This document shows positions 27,726 through 37,200 of a stretch of 64,000 nucleotides of DNA, piece by piece; position 1 is the first letter of the stretch; each line of letters opens with the position of its first letter. Source of the stretch: Vreelandella aquamarina (GTDB lineage Bacteria; Pseudomonadota; Gammaproteobacteria; Pseudomonadales; Halomonadaceae); NCBI RefSeq assembly GCF_020075495.1, contig NZ_JABYQT010000001.1, forward strand, positions 534,601-598,600. The letters run 5' to 3'. The notes under the pieces are model-generated. The model had not been told where the DNA came from. It searched no databases and saw only the letters and a list, made by a program, of their open reading frames with translations. Made by a program: the position numbers and the translations under genes.

Positions 27726-28403
27726 ATGATCGACTGGCGCGAAATTGATACCGTCCTGCTGGACATGGACGGCACGCTTTTGGACCTGCACTTTGACAGT
27801 CACTTCTGGCTGGATCATCTGCCGCGGCGCTATCGTGAGCTTCACCACCTGGATGAAGCATCGCAAAATGCTCTGCGTGACCGCATCATGGGCGAGCAGG
27901 GCACGCTCAACTGGTACAGCCTGGCCTACTGGAGCCGGGAACTCGACGTTGACGTGGTCGCGCTCAAGCGCGAGGTACAGCACCTGATCGGCCTGCGCAG
28001 CGATGCGCTGGATTTTCTGAAATGGCTCAAGCAGGCGCACCCCCGCGTCATCCTGGCCACCAACGCTGATAGAGCCAGCCTATCGCTTAAATTGCCGCTC
28101 ACGGGGTTGGAAAACTACCTCGACGCCATCATCTCCTCGGAAGACGTAGGGGCGGCGAAGGAAGAGCAGGCATTCTGGTTTGCGCTTCAGGATATCGAAC
28201 CGTTCGACCCCACCCGCACCCTGTTCATCGACGACAATCCTCACGTGCTGGAAAGCGCGCGTGAATTCGGGATTCGCCATCTGCTGGGTATCAAGCAGCC
28301 CGATAGCCAGCGCCCCGAAAAAGAGCTGCAGGAATTCATCGCCCTGGATCGATTTGCCCAACTGCTGCCGGAAAACCTGCCCGGGCAGCAAGGAGAGCGT
28401 TAA
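27726..28403 (+). CDS. yrfG: GMP/IMP nucleotidase YrfG
   Basis: A HAD-superfamily phosphatase that removes phosphate from purine nucleotides (GMP and IMP in E. coli). Motif I is LLDMDGTLLDL, with the two Asp residues near positions 13 and 15; later motifs are ILATNAD and LFIDDNPHVL. It is 225 residues. Its stop overlaps the hslR start (TAATG), so the pair is coupled, and hslO follows: the conserved yrfG-hslR-hslO order. Confidence 0.93.
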   Translation: MIDWREIDTVLLDMDGTLLDLHFDSHFWLDHLPRRYRELHHLDEASQNALRDRIMGEQGTLNWYSLAYWSRELDVDVVALKREVQHLIGLRSDALDFLKWLKQAHPRVILATNADRASLSLKLPLTGLENYLDAIISSEDVGAAKEEQAFWFALQDIEPFDPTRTLFIDDNPHVLESAREFGIRHLLGIKQPDSQRPEKELQEFIALDRFAQLLPENLPGQQGER

Positions 28404-28792
28404 TGAGCGACACCGTTCGCCTGGATAAGTGGCTGTGGGCTGCGCGGTTTTTCAAGACGCGCGCCCTGGCCAAGAAAGCCATTGAAGGCGGCAAGGTGCA
28501 CTACGACGGTGCCCGTGTCAAAACCAGCAAGAATGTCGAGCTGGGTGCCTTGATTCGCGTGCCGCAAGGATGGGATCTCTATGAGGTCGAGGTCATTGCC
28601 CTTTCTGATCAGCGCCGCGGCGCGCCCGAGGCACGCAAGCTGTACGCCGAAACCACCGAAAGCACCGAGCGCCGCGCCCGTGAAGCCGAGGCGCGCCGGT
28701 TGACCAATGAAGTCATGCAGCACCCGTTGAAACGGCCGGACAAGAAGCAGCGCCGCGACATACAGCGTTTTCAGCGCCAGCCCGGCGAGTAG
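28403..28792 (+). CDS. hslR: Heat shock protein 15 (S4 RNA-binding)
   Basis: Binds 50S subunits that carry a stalled nascent chain and helps recycle them after heat stress. The S4 domain occupies about residues 5-65 (VRLDKWLWAARFFKTR, KKAIEGGKVHYDG). A highly basic tail follows (KRPDKKQRRD). Length 129 residues is standard. It overlaps yrfG by one base and precedes hslO by 89 bases. Confidence 0.95.
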   Translation: MSDTVRLDKWLWAARFFKTRALAKKAIEGGKVHYDGARVKTSKNVELGALIRVPQGWDLYEVEVIALSDQRRGAPEARKLYAETTESTERRAREAEARRLTNEVMQHPLKRPDKKQRRDIQRFQRQPGE

Positions 28793-28881
28793 CTGCTCCC
28801 ATCGTTGTGCGGCTGGGCATCTGTCACGTCATCGCCCCGGCCGCCTCTTCTTAGCTCAATTTCCACTTTCAGGATCCTTCG

Positions 28882-29757
28882 ATGTCTGATCAGATTCAGC
28901 GTTTCATGTTTGACCATACCAACGTGCGTGGCGAAATCGTCACACTTTCCACCGCCTATCATGAAGTGCTGTCGCGTCACGCCTATCCACCGGCCGTCAA
29001 CGAGCTGCTAGGCGAACTGCTGGCCGCGGTGGCGCTGCTGACCGATACCGTCAAGCTCGACGGCACCTTGAGTGTCGAGGTGCGCGGTCAGGGCGTGCTT
29101 TCACTTCTCATGGCCGAATCCAACCCCGGCGGCGAGCTGCGCGCCATTGCTCGAATTGCAGAAGACAGCCACCTGCCCAGCGAACGGGCAAGTTTTCGCG
29201 AGCTGGTCGGCGAAGGCCAGATCGTGATTACCCTGGACCCCAAAGAGGGCAATCGCTACCAGGGCATCGTGGCGCTGGACCACGATACCCTGGGTGGCTG
29301 TCTGGAAGCCTACTTCAGTCAGTCCGAGCAGTTGCCCACTCGGCTATGGCTGTCGGCAGATGGCGAACGTGCCGGTGGCCTGTTGCTGCAGCGTCTGCCC
29401 GATGAGTCGCAGAACCAGGATATCGATGCCTGGGAGCGCAGTGTGCACCTGGCCGATACCATCAAGCCTGAAGAACTTCTGGGTCTTGAGCAGCGCGAAG
29501 TGCTGCATCGTCTCTATCACGAGGAAACCGTGCGCGTGTTCGACCCCAAGGCGCTGCGCTTTGGCTGCACCTGTTCGCGGGAGCGAATGGCTGGCGCGCT
29601 TCTCACGCTGGGGGCGGACGAACTGCGCGATATCTTGCAGGAACAGGGCGCGATCGACACCCAATGCCACTTCTGTCACACGAAATATCACTACACTGCG
29701 GTGGATATCGAAGCAATGTTGGACGACCCCGACGCACCGGCGCCGGTTATTCACTGA
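28882..29757 (+). CDS. hslO: Redox-regulated chaperone Hsp33
   Basis: A cytoplasmic holdase switched on by oxidative unfolding. The zinc redox switch is complete: Cys229 and Cys231 in GCTCSRERM, Cys262 and Cys265 in QCHFCH. The N-terminal chaperone domain covers about residues 1-180 ([21 protein letters not shown]). Length 291 residues. A terminator at 29821 ends the yrfG-hslR-hslO unit. Confidence 0.97.
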   Translation: MSDQIQRFMFDHTNVRGEIVTLSTAYHEVLSRHAYPPAVNELLGELLAAVALLTDTVKLDGTLSVEVRGQGVLSLLMAESNPGGELRAIARIAEDSHLPSERASFRELVGEGQIVITLDPKEGNRYQGIVALDHDTLGGCLEAYFSQSEQLPTRLWLSADGERAGGLLLQRLPDESQNQDIDAWERSVHLADTIKPEELLGLEQREVLHRLYHEETVRVFDPKALRFGCTCSRERMAGALLTLGADELRDILQEQGAIDTQCHFCHTKYHYTAVDIEAMLDDPDAPAPVIH

Positions 29758-29820
29758 TTATGTAGTCGCCTGGCCGAGCGAGGTTCCGCGCTTTTGGCAT
29801 GCAAAGTGTCAGCAGTTACA

Positions 29821-29854
29821 AGGCGTTTGGCTGACTTGCCAAACGCCTGTTTGA
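29821..29854 (+). terminator. Terminator after hslO
   Basis: An 11-bp perfect stem, AGGCGTTTGGC (29821-29831) with GCCAAACGCCT (29838-29848), is followed by GTTTG. The T-run is short, so termination may be partial. Confidence 0.7.
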
Positions 29855-29863
29855 AATTATACT
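29836..29863 (+). promoter_or_regulatory. Sigma-70-like promoter before the candidate small RNA
   Basis: TTGCCA (29836-29841) and TATACT (29858-29863) with a 16-base spacer; the -35 lies within the hslO terminator stem. The predicted start site is near 29870. Confidence 0.5.
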
Positions 29864-29870
29864 GCGCCGC

Positions 29871-29951
29871 AACACAAAATATGGTGTTCTTGTAGTAGTT
29901 TAACTACAAAATGTTTGACGCAAGCCCCCGTTTCACGGGGGCTTTCTTTTT
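29871..29951 (+). ncRNA. Candidate small RNA or pckA leader attenuator
   Basis: The ~80 bases between the promoter and a strong terminator contain no open frame but three successive hairpins: AACAC/GTGTT (29871-29888), TTGTAGT/ACTACAA (29890-29909) and the terminator AGCCCCCG/CGGGGGCT (29923-29943) with a T-rich tail to 29951. Promoter, structured body and intrinsic terminator are what a Hfq- or ProQ-type small RNA gene looks like. A transcription attenuator for pckA, which starts 117 bases downstream, is the main alternative. I do not recognise the RNA family. Confidence 0.45.
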
Positions 29952-30068
29952 GCAATAATGCGCCGGACTTCAGCACGCCCAGCCTGTTTCACGCTGCTGG
30001 GACGATCTTTTAACGGCGTCGATGGCGCCCGGTAACGAGAGAAAAGGCCGCAAGGCCCAGGAATCGAC

Positions 30069-31625
30069 ATGACCACGACTCAAGCCGCTCCCCAAGCCCA
30101 CGTCAATCTCAGCAGCGCCGAACTGATCGAGCGCGCCGTGGCCGGTGGTGAAGGCCGCTTGTCGGCTGATGGTGCCCTGGTAGTCAATACCGGCGTACGC
30201 ACGGGGCGTTCACCGAAAGACCGCTTTATCGTCGACGAACCCGGCACCCGCGACAGCATCGACTGGGGCAACGTCAACCGTCCCTTCGACGTCGCCAAGT
30301 TCGATGCCCTCTGGGCACGCGTGGAAGAGTATCTGGGAAGCCGTGAGTATTTCGTCTCCGAGCTGCACGTGGGCAGCGATTCCACCCACTACCTGCCGGT
30401 TCGCGTGAACACCGAAACCGCCTGGCAGAACCTGTTCGGCCGCACCATGTTCGTTCGCCCAACGGCCTACAACCCGGCGGGCAAGGACGAGTGGGTCATC
30501 CTCAACGCCGCAGGTTTCGAGTGCGACCCGAGCCGCGATGGCACCAACTCCGATGGCTGCGTGATCATCAACTTCGCCGAGAAGAAAGTGCTGATCGCCG
30601 GCATGCGCTACGCCGGTGAAATGAAGAAAGCCATGTTCTCGGTGCAGAATTACCTCTTGCCGGCCGCCGACGTACTGCCCATGCACTGCTCGGCCAACGT
30701 GGGTGAAGATGGCGAGACCTGCCTGTTCTTCGGCCTTTCCGGCACCGGCAAGACCACGCTCTCCGCCGATCAGGCCCGCTACCTGATTGGTGACGACGAG
30801 CACGCCTGGGGCGACGACATCGTCTTCAACATGGAGGGCGGCTGCTACGCCAAGTGCATCGATCTCTCCGAGAAGAACGAGCCGGTCATCTGGAACGCCA
30901 TCAAGTTCGGCACCGTGCTCGAGAACGTGGTGCTCAACGACCGCCGCGAGCCGGATTACGCCGATGACAGCCTGACGCAGAACTCCCGCGCTGCCTATCC
31001 GCTCGAGCACGTCGAAAAGCGCGTACCGGAAAATCTGGCCGGCGAGCCCAGTGCCATCGTGTTCCTGACCTGTGACATGTCCGGCGTGCTGCCCCCGGTT
31101 TCCGTGCTCTCCAAGGAAGCCGCCGCGTACCACTTCCTGTCCGGTTATACCGCCAAGGTCGGTTCTACCGAAATGGGGTCGTCCGAAGGCCTGGCCGCCA
31201 CGTTCTCCACCTGCTTCGGTGCGCCGTTCTTCCCGCGCCCGGCGCGCGAGTACGCGGACCTTCTGATCAAGCGGGTGGCCAAGAAAGATGCTCAGGTCTA
31301 CCTGGTCAACACCGGCTGGACCGGCGGTGCCTACGGGGAAGGCGGCTCACGCTTCTCCATCCCGACGACCCGCGCGATCATCAGCGCCATTCAGTCCGGC
31401 GTGCTGCGCGATGTAGACACCAAGCATATCGATGGCCTCAACCTGCAGGTGCCCGTCGCCGTGCCGGGTGTCGATTCGAGCCTGCTCGACCCGCGCGACA
31501 CCTGGACCGACCGCGACGCCTATGATCGCCACCTGAAAGACCTGGCGACCAAGTTCGTCGACAACTTCAAGAAGTTCGAAGGTGTGAGCGATGCCATCAT
31601 CAAGGCCGGCCCGCAGCTGAGCTGA
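30069..31625 (+). CDS. pckA: Phosphoenolpyruvate carboxykinase (ATP)
   Basis: Converts oxaloacetate to phosphoenolpyruvate using ATP, the first committed step of gluconeogenesis. The P-loop GLSGTGKT is at residues 222-229, and the segments [25 protein letters not shown] and NTGWTGG are typical of the ATP-dependent type. CAGGAA lies upstream of the ATG. Length is 518 residues. A possible attenuator or small RNA precedes it and a strong terminator follows, so it is probably expressed alone. Confidence 0.97.
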   Translation: MTTTQAAPQAHVNLSSAELIERAVAGGEGRLSADGALVVNTGVRTGRSPKDRFIVDEPGTRDSIDWGNVNRPFDVAKFDALWARVEEYLGSREYFVSELHVGSDSTHYLPVRVNTETAWQNLFGRTMFVRPTAYNPAGKDEWVILNAAGFECDPSRDGTNSDGCVIINFAEKKVLIAGMRYAGEMKKAMFSVQNYLLPAADVLPMHCSANVGEDGETCLFFGLSGTGKTTLSADQARYLIGDDEHAWGDDIVFNMEGGCYAKCIDLSEKNEPVIWNAIKFGTVLENVVLNDRREPDYADDSLTQNSRAAYPLEHVEKRVPENLAGEPSAIVFLTCDMSGVLPPVSVLSKEAAAYHFLSGYTAKVGSTEMGSSEGLAATFSTCFGAPFFPRPAREYADLLIKRVAKKDAQVYLVNTGWTGGAYGEGGSRFSIPTTRAIISAIQSGVLRDVDTKHIDGLNLQVPVAVPGVDSSLLDPRDTWTDRDAYDRHLKDLATKFVDNFKKFEGVSDAIIKAGPQLS

Positions 31626-31650
31626 TGGCGAGTTTGCCGCCTTGGTAGTG

Positions 31651-31676
31651 AAGGCCGCCTCCGGGCGGCCTTTTGC
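31651..31676 (+). terminator. Rho-independent terminator after pckA
   Basis: AAGGCCGCC (31651-31659) pairs with GGCGGCCTT (31664-31672) around TCCG, then TTG. Confidence 0.8.
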
Positions 31677-31790
31677 TATGTAAAGACCGGCGCGATAAGG
31701 CCCGCAGCGTCGCCTCCAGATAAAGCGGTAATAGATCGATTGTGATACCTTGTGGGCACTTAACAATGCTGCATGAGTTAGTTGCACTTT

Positions 31791-34130
31791 ATGGATGTCA
31801 ATCAGCGAATTATTTCCCGCCTGGCCGATGAGCTGGGCGTGCGTAACGAACAGGTAGCGGCCACGATCGAGCTTCTGGATGGCGGCGCCACCGTGCCCTT
31901 CATTGCCCGCTATCGTAAAGAAGTGACCGGCGCCCTGGATGATAGCCAACTGCGCCAGCTGGACGAACGCCTGCGCTATCTGCGCGAGCTTGAAGAGCGC
32001 CGTGATGCTGTACTGATGGCAATTGACGAGCAGGGCAAGCTGGAGCCATCGCTGAAGGCCGCCATCCAGTCCGCCGAAACCAAGCAGCGCCTGGAAGACC
32101 TCTACCTGCCGTTCAAGAAAAAACGCCGCACCAAGGCGCAGATCGCCCGCGAAGCGGGCCTCGAACCGCTGGCCGATGCGCTGCTGGCCGATCCCACTCT
32201 CGACCCCGATGCCGAAGCCCAAGGGTACTTGCGTCCCGCCGAGGACGACATCCCCGCGATTGAAGACGCCAAGGCAGCGCTGGATGGCGCCAAGCAGATC
32301 CTCATGGAACGCTTTGCCGAAGACCCGGAGCTGATCGGTCGGCTGCGCGAGCGCCTGTGGCAGGAGGGCGAGCTGAGCGCCCGCGTGCTGGAAGGCAAGC
32401 AGCAGGAAGGCGCCAAGTTCTCGGACTATTTCGAGCATGACGAGAAGCTTGCCAAGGTACCGTCGCACCGGGCACTCGCCATGTTCCGCGGGCGCAACGA
32501 AGGTGTGCTGAGCCTCGCCATTCGTCTGCCCGGCGAAGATGATGCGCCCGTTCATCCGGCCCAGGTCGCCATCGCCCGCCAGGTGGGTATCAGCGATGAA
32601 GGCCGCGCTGCCGACAAGTGGTTGGGCGAGGTGGTCCGCTGGACCTGGCGGGTCAAGCTTTACACCGCGCTTGAAACCGAGCTGCTCGGCCGGCTGCGTG
32701 AACAGGCCGAACTCACCGCCATCGAGGTGTTCGCCGCCAACCTGAAGGACCTGCTGCTGGCCGCACCCGCCGGGCAGAAGGTCACGCTGGCACTGGACCC
32801 GGGCCTGCGCACCGGCTGCAAGGTGGCGGTGGTGGATGCCACCGGACAGTTTGTCGATCAGGCCACCATCTACCCCCACGCGCCGCAGAATCGCTGGGAC
32901 GAGTCGCTTTCCGTGCTCGCCAGGCTGGTCAAGCAGCACGGCGTGGAGCTGATTGCCGTGGGTAACGGTACCGCCAGCCGCGAAACCGACAAGCTCGCCG
33001 GCGACCTGCTGAAGGCGCTGGCGCCGGAGCGCCGGTTGAGCAAGGTGATGGTGTCGGAAGCGGGGGCCTCGGTGTACTCGGCCTCCGAATACGCTTCGCG
33101 CGAACTGCCGGACCTGGACGTCACCATTCGCGGGGCAGTCTCCATCGCTCGCCGCCTGCAGGACCCGCTCGCGGAACTGGTAAAGATCGAACCCAAGTCC
33201 ATCGGTGTGGGCCAGTACCAGCACGATGTCTCCCAGGTGCAGCTGTCGCGCAGTCTGGAAGCCGTGATCGAAGACTGCGTCAACGCCGTGGGGGTGGATC
33301 TCAATACCGCCTCGAGCGCACTGCTTTCCCGAGTCGCGGGCCTGAGCACGGCGCTTGCGGAAAACATCGTCGCTCAGCGTAACGTGAGCGGCGCATTCAA
33401 GAGCCGCAAGGCGCTGCTCGAAGTCAGCCGCCTGGGTCCCAAGACCTTCGAGCAGTGCGCGGGCTTTCTGCGCATCCACGATGCCGATAACCCCCTGGAT
33501 GCCAGCGCCGTTCACCCCGAGGCGTATCCTCTGGTAGAGCGTATCGCCAAGCAAAGTGGGCGCGAAGTGAAGAGCCTGATTGGCGACAGCACCGTGCTGA
33601 AAGCCCTGAAACCGGCGGATTTTGCCGATGAGCGCTTCGGTATCCCGACCGTCAGCGATATCTTGAGCGAACTCGACAAGCCCGGCCGTGACCCGCGCCC
33701 GGAGTTCAAGGCCGCCGAGTTCCGAGAAGGGGTGGAAACCCTCAAGGATCTAAGGCTCGGCATGGTACTCGAAGGCACGGTCACCAACGTGACTCATTTC
33801 GGTGCATTCGTGGATATCGGCGTTCATCAGGATGGCCTGGTGCATATCTCTGCGCTGTCGGACCGTTTCATCGACGACCCGCGCAGCGTGGTAAAGGCCG
33901 GCGATATCGTCTCGGTCAAGGTCATGAGCGTGGATATCGCTCGCAATCGCGTGGGGCTTTCCATGCGCCTGGATGACGAACCGGAGCCTCAAGAAGGCGG
34001 AGCTGCCCCAGGGAAACAGGCCGCGCAGAAACCCCCGCGCAGCAAGCGAGCAGCGAAAAAACCGGCAGAAACGGCAGCTCCCATGGGCACGCTGGGGGCG
34101 GCGCTGTTAAAGGCCCGCAAGGATAAATAG
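31791..34130 (+). CDS. tex: Tex-family RNA-binding protein (YhgF)
   Basis: A conserved transcription-accessory protein associated with RNA polymerase and nucleic-acid binding. In order: an N-terminal Tex helical domain (VPFIARYRKEVTGALDD near residue 33), a YqgF-like RNase H fold domain (about 320-450, ALDPGLRTGCKVAV), helix-hairpin-helix motifs (about 490-560) and a C-terminal S1 domain (about 650-725, VTHFGAFVDIGVHQDGLVH), then a Lys/Ala-rich tail. I use the ATG at 31791 (779 residues); an in-frame TTG nine bases earlier lacks a better ribosome site. Confidence 0.95.
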   Translation: MDVNQRIISRLADELGVRNEQVAATIELLDGGATVPFIARYRKEVTGALDDSQLRQLDERLRYLRELEERRDAVLMAIDEQGKLEPSLKAAIQSAETKQRLEDLYLPFKKKRRTKAQIAREAGLEPLADALLADPTLDPDAEAQGYLRPAEDDIPAIEDAKAALDGAKQILMERFAEDPELIGRLRERLWQEGELSARVLEGKQQEGAKFSDYFEHDEKLAKVPSHRALAMFRGRNEGVLSLAIRLPGEDDAPVHPAQVAIARQVGISDEGRAADKWLGEVVRWTWRVKLYTALETELLGRLREQAELTAIEVFAANLKDLLLAAPAGQKVTLALDPGLRTGCKVAVVDATGQFVDQATIYPHAPQNRWDESLSVLARLVKQHGVELIAVGNGTASRETDKLAGDLLKALAPERRLSKVMVSEAGASVYSASEYASRELPDLDVTIRGAVSIARRLQDPLAELVKIEPKSIGVGQYQHDVSQVQLSRSLEAVIEDCVNAVGVDLNTASSALLSRVAGLSTALAENIVAQRNVSGAFKSRKALLEVSRLGPKTFEQCAGFLRIHDADNPLDASAVHPEAYPLVERIAKQSGREVKSLIGDSTVLKALKPADFADERFGIPTVSDILSELDKPGRDPRPEFKAAEFREGVETLKDLRLGMVLEGTVTNVTHFGAFVDIGVHQDGLVHISALSDRFIDDPRSVVKAGDIVSVKVMSVDIARNRVGLSMRLDDEPEPQEGGAAPGKQAAQKPPRSKRAAKKPAETAAPMGTLGAALLKARKDK

Positions 34131-34304
34131 GCCGGTGCCCGAAAGCCGAACAGGCTTGAGGGGAGCGGCGTCTTGAAAAAAGCACGGTTGCCGCCATATC
34201 CTGTTTTCTGTTTTCAAGACAGCTTTCAAGGCAGCGATGATGGCGATGCCACCGGATTTCACCAGGGCCTGCAGTGCAGGCCTGACTGACAAGGAGTGTT
34301 CACC

Positions 34305-35945
34305 TTGCCTGAACCACTCACTGTACCTACCCAATTGACTGCTCAGATCGAGCGGCTCCTGCCTAGCGCCCGCCTTGGTCGTTTGGGGCGCCTGCGGCGC
34401 GGGCTCGAAAAAGAGGGGCTGCGGGTAGATGCAAAGGGGCATATCGCGCAAACATCGCACCCTGCCACGCTGGGCTCGAAGCTAACGCACCCGCACATCA
34501 CCACCGATTATTCAGAAGCCCTGCTCGAATACATCACCCCGGTCTATTCCGAACCCCGGGAAGCGCTGGCGTTCTTGTCCGATCTGCATACGTTCACCTA
34601 CCACCACCTGGATCAGGAGTGGATCTGGCCGGGCAGCATGCCCTCCCGGCTTTCGGGTAACGACAGCGTGCCCATCGCCGATTACGGCACCTCCAACGTA
34701 GGCACCATGAAGCACGTCTACCGCAAGGGGCTTGACGTACGCTACGGGCGAATCATGCAGGCCATTGCCGGGGTGCACTACAACGTCTCGCTGCCCGAAG
34801 ACATGTGGCATGCGCTGCGCGAGCTGGAAGGCGCCGGCAATATCCCGTTCAACGACTACCGTTCGACGCGCTACTTCGGCCTGATCCGTAACTTTCGTCG
34901 GCACAGCTGGCTGCTGTTATACCTGTTCGGTGCTTCCCCTGCGATCGACAAGAGCTTTCTGTCAGGCGGCAACGTACCTGAAAAGCTCGAGCCCCTGAGC
35001 GACGATACCTTCTATGCGCCCTACGCCACCACGCTGCGCATGTCGGACCTGGGCTATCAGAACAAGGTGCAGTCGCAGCTCAAGATCTGTTTCAACTCGC
35101 TGTCGAATTACGTCAACACCCTGCGCCATGCCATCTCGACGCCCTGGCCCGACTACGAAAAGCTGGGCGTGAACGTGGGGGGCAGCTGGCAGCAGCTCAA
35201 TGCCAACATCCTGCAGATCGAGAACGAGTACTACAGCGATATACGTCCCAAGCGGGTAGCCAAGCACAACGAGACGCCAAGCCAGGCCCTCGAAGCGCGC
35301 GGCGTCGAGTATATCGAAGTACGCTGCCTGGACCTGAACCCCTTCGATCCGCTGGGGGTGACCGAAACCCAGATGCGCTTCGTCGATACTTTCCTGATGT
35401 GGTGCCTGCTCAGCGAAAGTCCCTGGATCTCCGATGACGAATGCGACCGCCTGGACGATAACCGCCGCTGGGTCGTCGACCGTGGGCGCGACCCCGAGCT
35501 TATGCTGATCCGCAATGGGCAGGCGACCTCGGTCAAGGCATGGGGCCAGCAGATATTTGCCGAACTCAGGGAGGTCGCTCGCCTGCTGGACGCCGTTGAA
35601 GACGAAGCGCCGCATGCAAGCGCACTCGATGAGCTTGCGCCGCTGCTCGATGATCCCTCTCTGACGCCTTCGGCACGACTTCTTGCACGCATGAAAGAGG
35701 GCAACGGCTCGCTGAGCGATACGCTGCTCGCGCTTGCCAAGGAGCAGGCTGAAACACTCAAGCAGACGCCCATGGTGCGCTCGCGTGAAGCGCTTCTGGC
35801 CCAGTTGATCGACACCTCGCATCAGCAGCAGCAGGATATCGAAGCAGCCGACCAGGAAAGCTTTGCCGATTTTCTGACAACGTATTTTACCAAGGCACGT
35901 GAATCCCGTGCACTTTCGGCATTACCCTCTGAGGATAGGCAATGA
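34305..35945 (+). CDS. gshA: Glutamate-cysteine ligase
   Basis: Makes gamma-glutamylcysteine, the first step of glutathione synthesis. It matches the proteobacterial GshA type (RRGLEKEGLRVDAKGHIAQT near the start, ALEARGVEYIEVRCLDLNPF in the middle). AAGGAG at 34291-34296 is eight bases from a TTG at 34305, while a GTG at 34296 overlaps that site, so I choose the TTG start (546 residues). A GGCCTG/CAGGCC hairpin lies just before the ribosome site. Its stop overlaps dsbB as ATGA. Confidence 0.94.
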   Translation: MPEPLTVPTQLTAQIERLLPSARLGRLGRLRRGLEKEGLRVDAKGHIAQTSHPATLGSKLTHPHITTDYSEALLEYITPVYSEPREALAFLSDLHTFTYHHLDQEWIWPGSMPSRLSGNDSVPIADYGTSNVGTMKHVYRKGLDVRYGRIMQAIAGVHYNVSLPEDMWHALRELEGAGNIPFNDYRSTRYFGLIRNFRRHSWLLLYLFGASPAIDKSFLSGGNVPEKLEPLSDDTFYAPYATTLRMSDLGYQNKVQSQLKICFNSLSNYVNTLRHAISTPWPDYEKLGVNVGGSWQQLNANILQIENEYYSDIRPKRVAKHNETPSQALEARGVEYIEVRCLDLNPFDPLGVTETQMRFVDTFLMWCLLSESPWISDDECDRLDDNRRWVVDRGRDPELMLIRNGQATSVKAWGQQIFAELREVARLLDAVEDEAPHASALDELAPLLDDPSLTPSARLLARMKEGNGSLSDTLLALAKEQAETLKQTPMVRSREALLAQLIDTSHQQQQDIEAADQESFADFLTTYFTKARESRALSALPSEDRQ

Positions 35946-36442
35946 ACCCGGCAGCACTTCGCCCCGTCGCTCTGGCGGGCCTGGCTTTTTGTGTATTGAT
36001 GATGGCGGTCGCGCTCGGCCTTGAGCATATCGGCGGGTTCGAGCCCTGTCCGCTGTGCATCTTTCAGCGGGTAGCGGTCATCACCGCCGGGGTGATCTTT
36101 GCCATCGCGGCAATCCATAACCCCGGTGGCAAGGCAGGTGCCGGCATATACGGCGTACTGGGGCTTGCCGCAGTGGGCACCGGCGCCTTCATTGCCGGGC
36201 GCCACGTCTGGCTGCAAAGCCTGCCCGCCGACCAGGTGCCGTCCTGCGGCCCTGGCCTTGATTACATGATGGACGTGCTGCCCATGCGCGATGTCATCGC
36301 CATGGTGCTGAACAGCTCCGGCGAGTGCGCCGAGATCGACTTCACCTTCCTGGGGCTTTCACTGCCCGCCTGGACGCTGGTCGGGTTCGTGATTCTGGCA
36401 TTTGTACCGCTTCGCATGTTGTGGTTAGCTGTCAAGCGTTAG
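35942..36442 (+). CDS. dsbB: Disulfide bond formation protein DsbB
   Basis: An inner-membrane quinone reductase that reoxidises DsbA. Four membrane helices are visible. Both redox pairs are present: Cys36/Cys39 in EPCPLC and Cys102/Cys129 in the second periplasmic loop (PSCGPG and GECAEID). Length 166 residues. It overlaps gshA by four bases, an interesting pairing of glutathione and disulfide chemistry. A GC hairpin follows. Confidence 0.95.
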   Translation: MNPAALRPVALAGLAFCVLMMAVALGLEHIGGFEPCPLCIFQRVAVITAGVIFAIAAIHNPGGKAGAGIYGVLGLAAVGTGAFIAGRHVWLQSLPADQVPSCGPGLDYMMDVLPMRDVIAMVLNSSGECAEIDFTFLGLSLPAWTLVGFVILAFVPLRMLWLAVKR

Positions 36443-36457
36443 CAAACGCGCCTGTGC

Positions 36458-36477
36458 GGCCAGCCGCTTGGCTGGCC
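36458..36477 (+). terminator. Hairpin downstream of dsbB
   Basis: GGCCAGCC and GGCTGGCC form an 8-bp stem around GCTT. No T-run follows, so termination here is uncertain. Confidence 0.4.
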
Positions 36478-36577
36478 GGCAGTACCAGGGAAATCCGCCC
36501 ATGGCGGGATTGACAGCGTTGGATGAAAAGGTGAGTCTAGCGCTGGTATAGGTGGCTAATTAGCAAGGAGAAGCCCC

Positions 36578-37066
36578 ATGCTCGAAGATTGCAAGAATGC
36601 CCAGGAGCGCTGGGGAGGCGTTCATGGCTTGATCGACCGCTGGCTTGAGCAGCGTCGCTCGCTGTTGATCAGCTTTATCGAGTTGAAGGAAGCGTGCGAC
36701 AGCGAGCTTGAAGCGATCAGCAAGCCACGCATCGATACATTCAGTCAAAGCCTGATGGATTACATCAGTGCCGGCCACTTCGAAATCTATCCACAGCTGG
36801 CTGAAGAAGCGCGCGCCTTCAACGACGAAAGCGCCCTGCACATTGCTTCACAGTTGCTTGAGCGGTTGGAAATGTCCACCCAAATGGTGCTCGAGTTCGA
36901 TAACGACTACGCCTCGACAGAAAGCTGCCAGCAATACCTGGCACGCCTGCCCGCCTGGATCGACCGTCTCGCCAAGGGCCTCTCCGAACGCTTTGCCCTT
37001 GAAGACCAATTGATCGCCCGCCTGCACGCAGCCCACACTCCGCTGTCGAATAAAACGTCCGCATAA
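36578..37066 (+). CDS. rsd: Rsd/AlgQ family anti-sigma-70 factor
   Basis: A helical protein that in E. coli binds sigma-70 in stationary phase and in Pseudomonas (AlgQ) affects alginate and siderophore genes. The match includes LIDRWLEQRRSLLISFIELKE at the start and SLMDYISAGHFEIYPQL in the middle, the best-conserved family segment. AAGGAG precedes the ATG. Length 162 residues. It stands alone and is convergent with the RND genes, with a palindromic repeat between. Confidence 0.92.
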   Translation: MLEDCKNAQERWGGVHGLIDRWLEQRRSLLISFIELKEACDSELEAISKPRIDTFSQSLMDYISAGHFEIYPQLAEEARAFNDESALHIASQLLERLEMSTQMVLEFDNDYASTESCQQYLARLPAWIDRLAKGLSERFALEDQLIARLHAAHTPLSNKTSA

Positions 37067-37105
37067 CGCAAGTGCCTGACCAGCAGCGTCACATGAATGC
37101 ACAAT

Positions 37106-37180
37106 CCGTAGCGCGTGGTAACGTTTTGCGAGGCACGAGCAAATAAGGCACCCGCGGGAGGCGGCTGGCAAGCCGCCTGG
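37106..37180. repeat. Palindromic intergenic element, inverted half copy (R2)
   Basis: It starts CCGTAGCGCGTGGTAA and continues as the reverse complement of the right arm seen at 42769-42818 (ACGTTTTGCGAGGCACGAG), then ends in a GGCGGCT/AGCCGCC hairpin. It fills the gap between convergent rsd and the RND transporter gene. Confidence 0.85.
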
Positions 37181-37200
37181 TCGAGCCGCTCACTCTGGCT

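Noticed and set aside
31347..33554. A 735-codon open frame on the minus strand across pckA and tex
   Set aside because: It lies opposite two clearly conserved genes, and its product is His/Gly/Arg-rich low-complexity. It arises from GC-rich codons of the sense genes.
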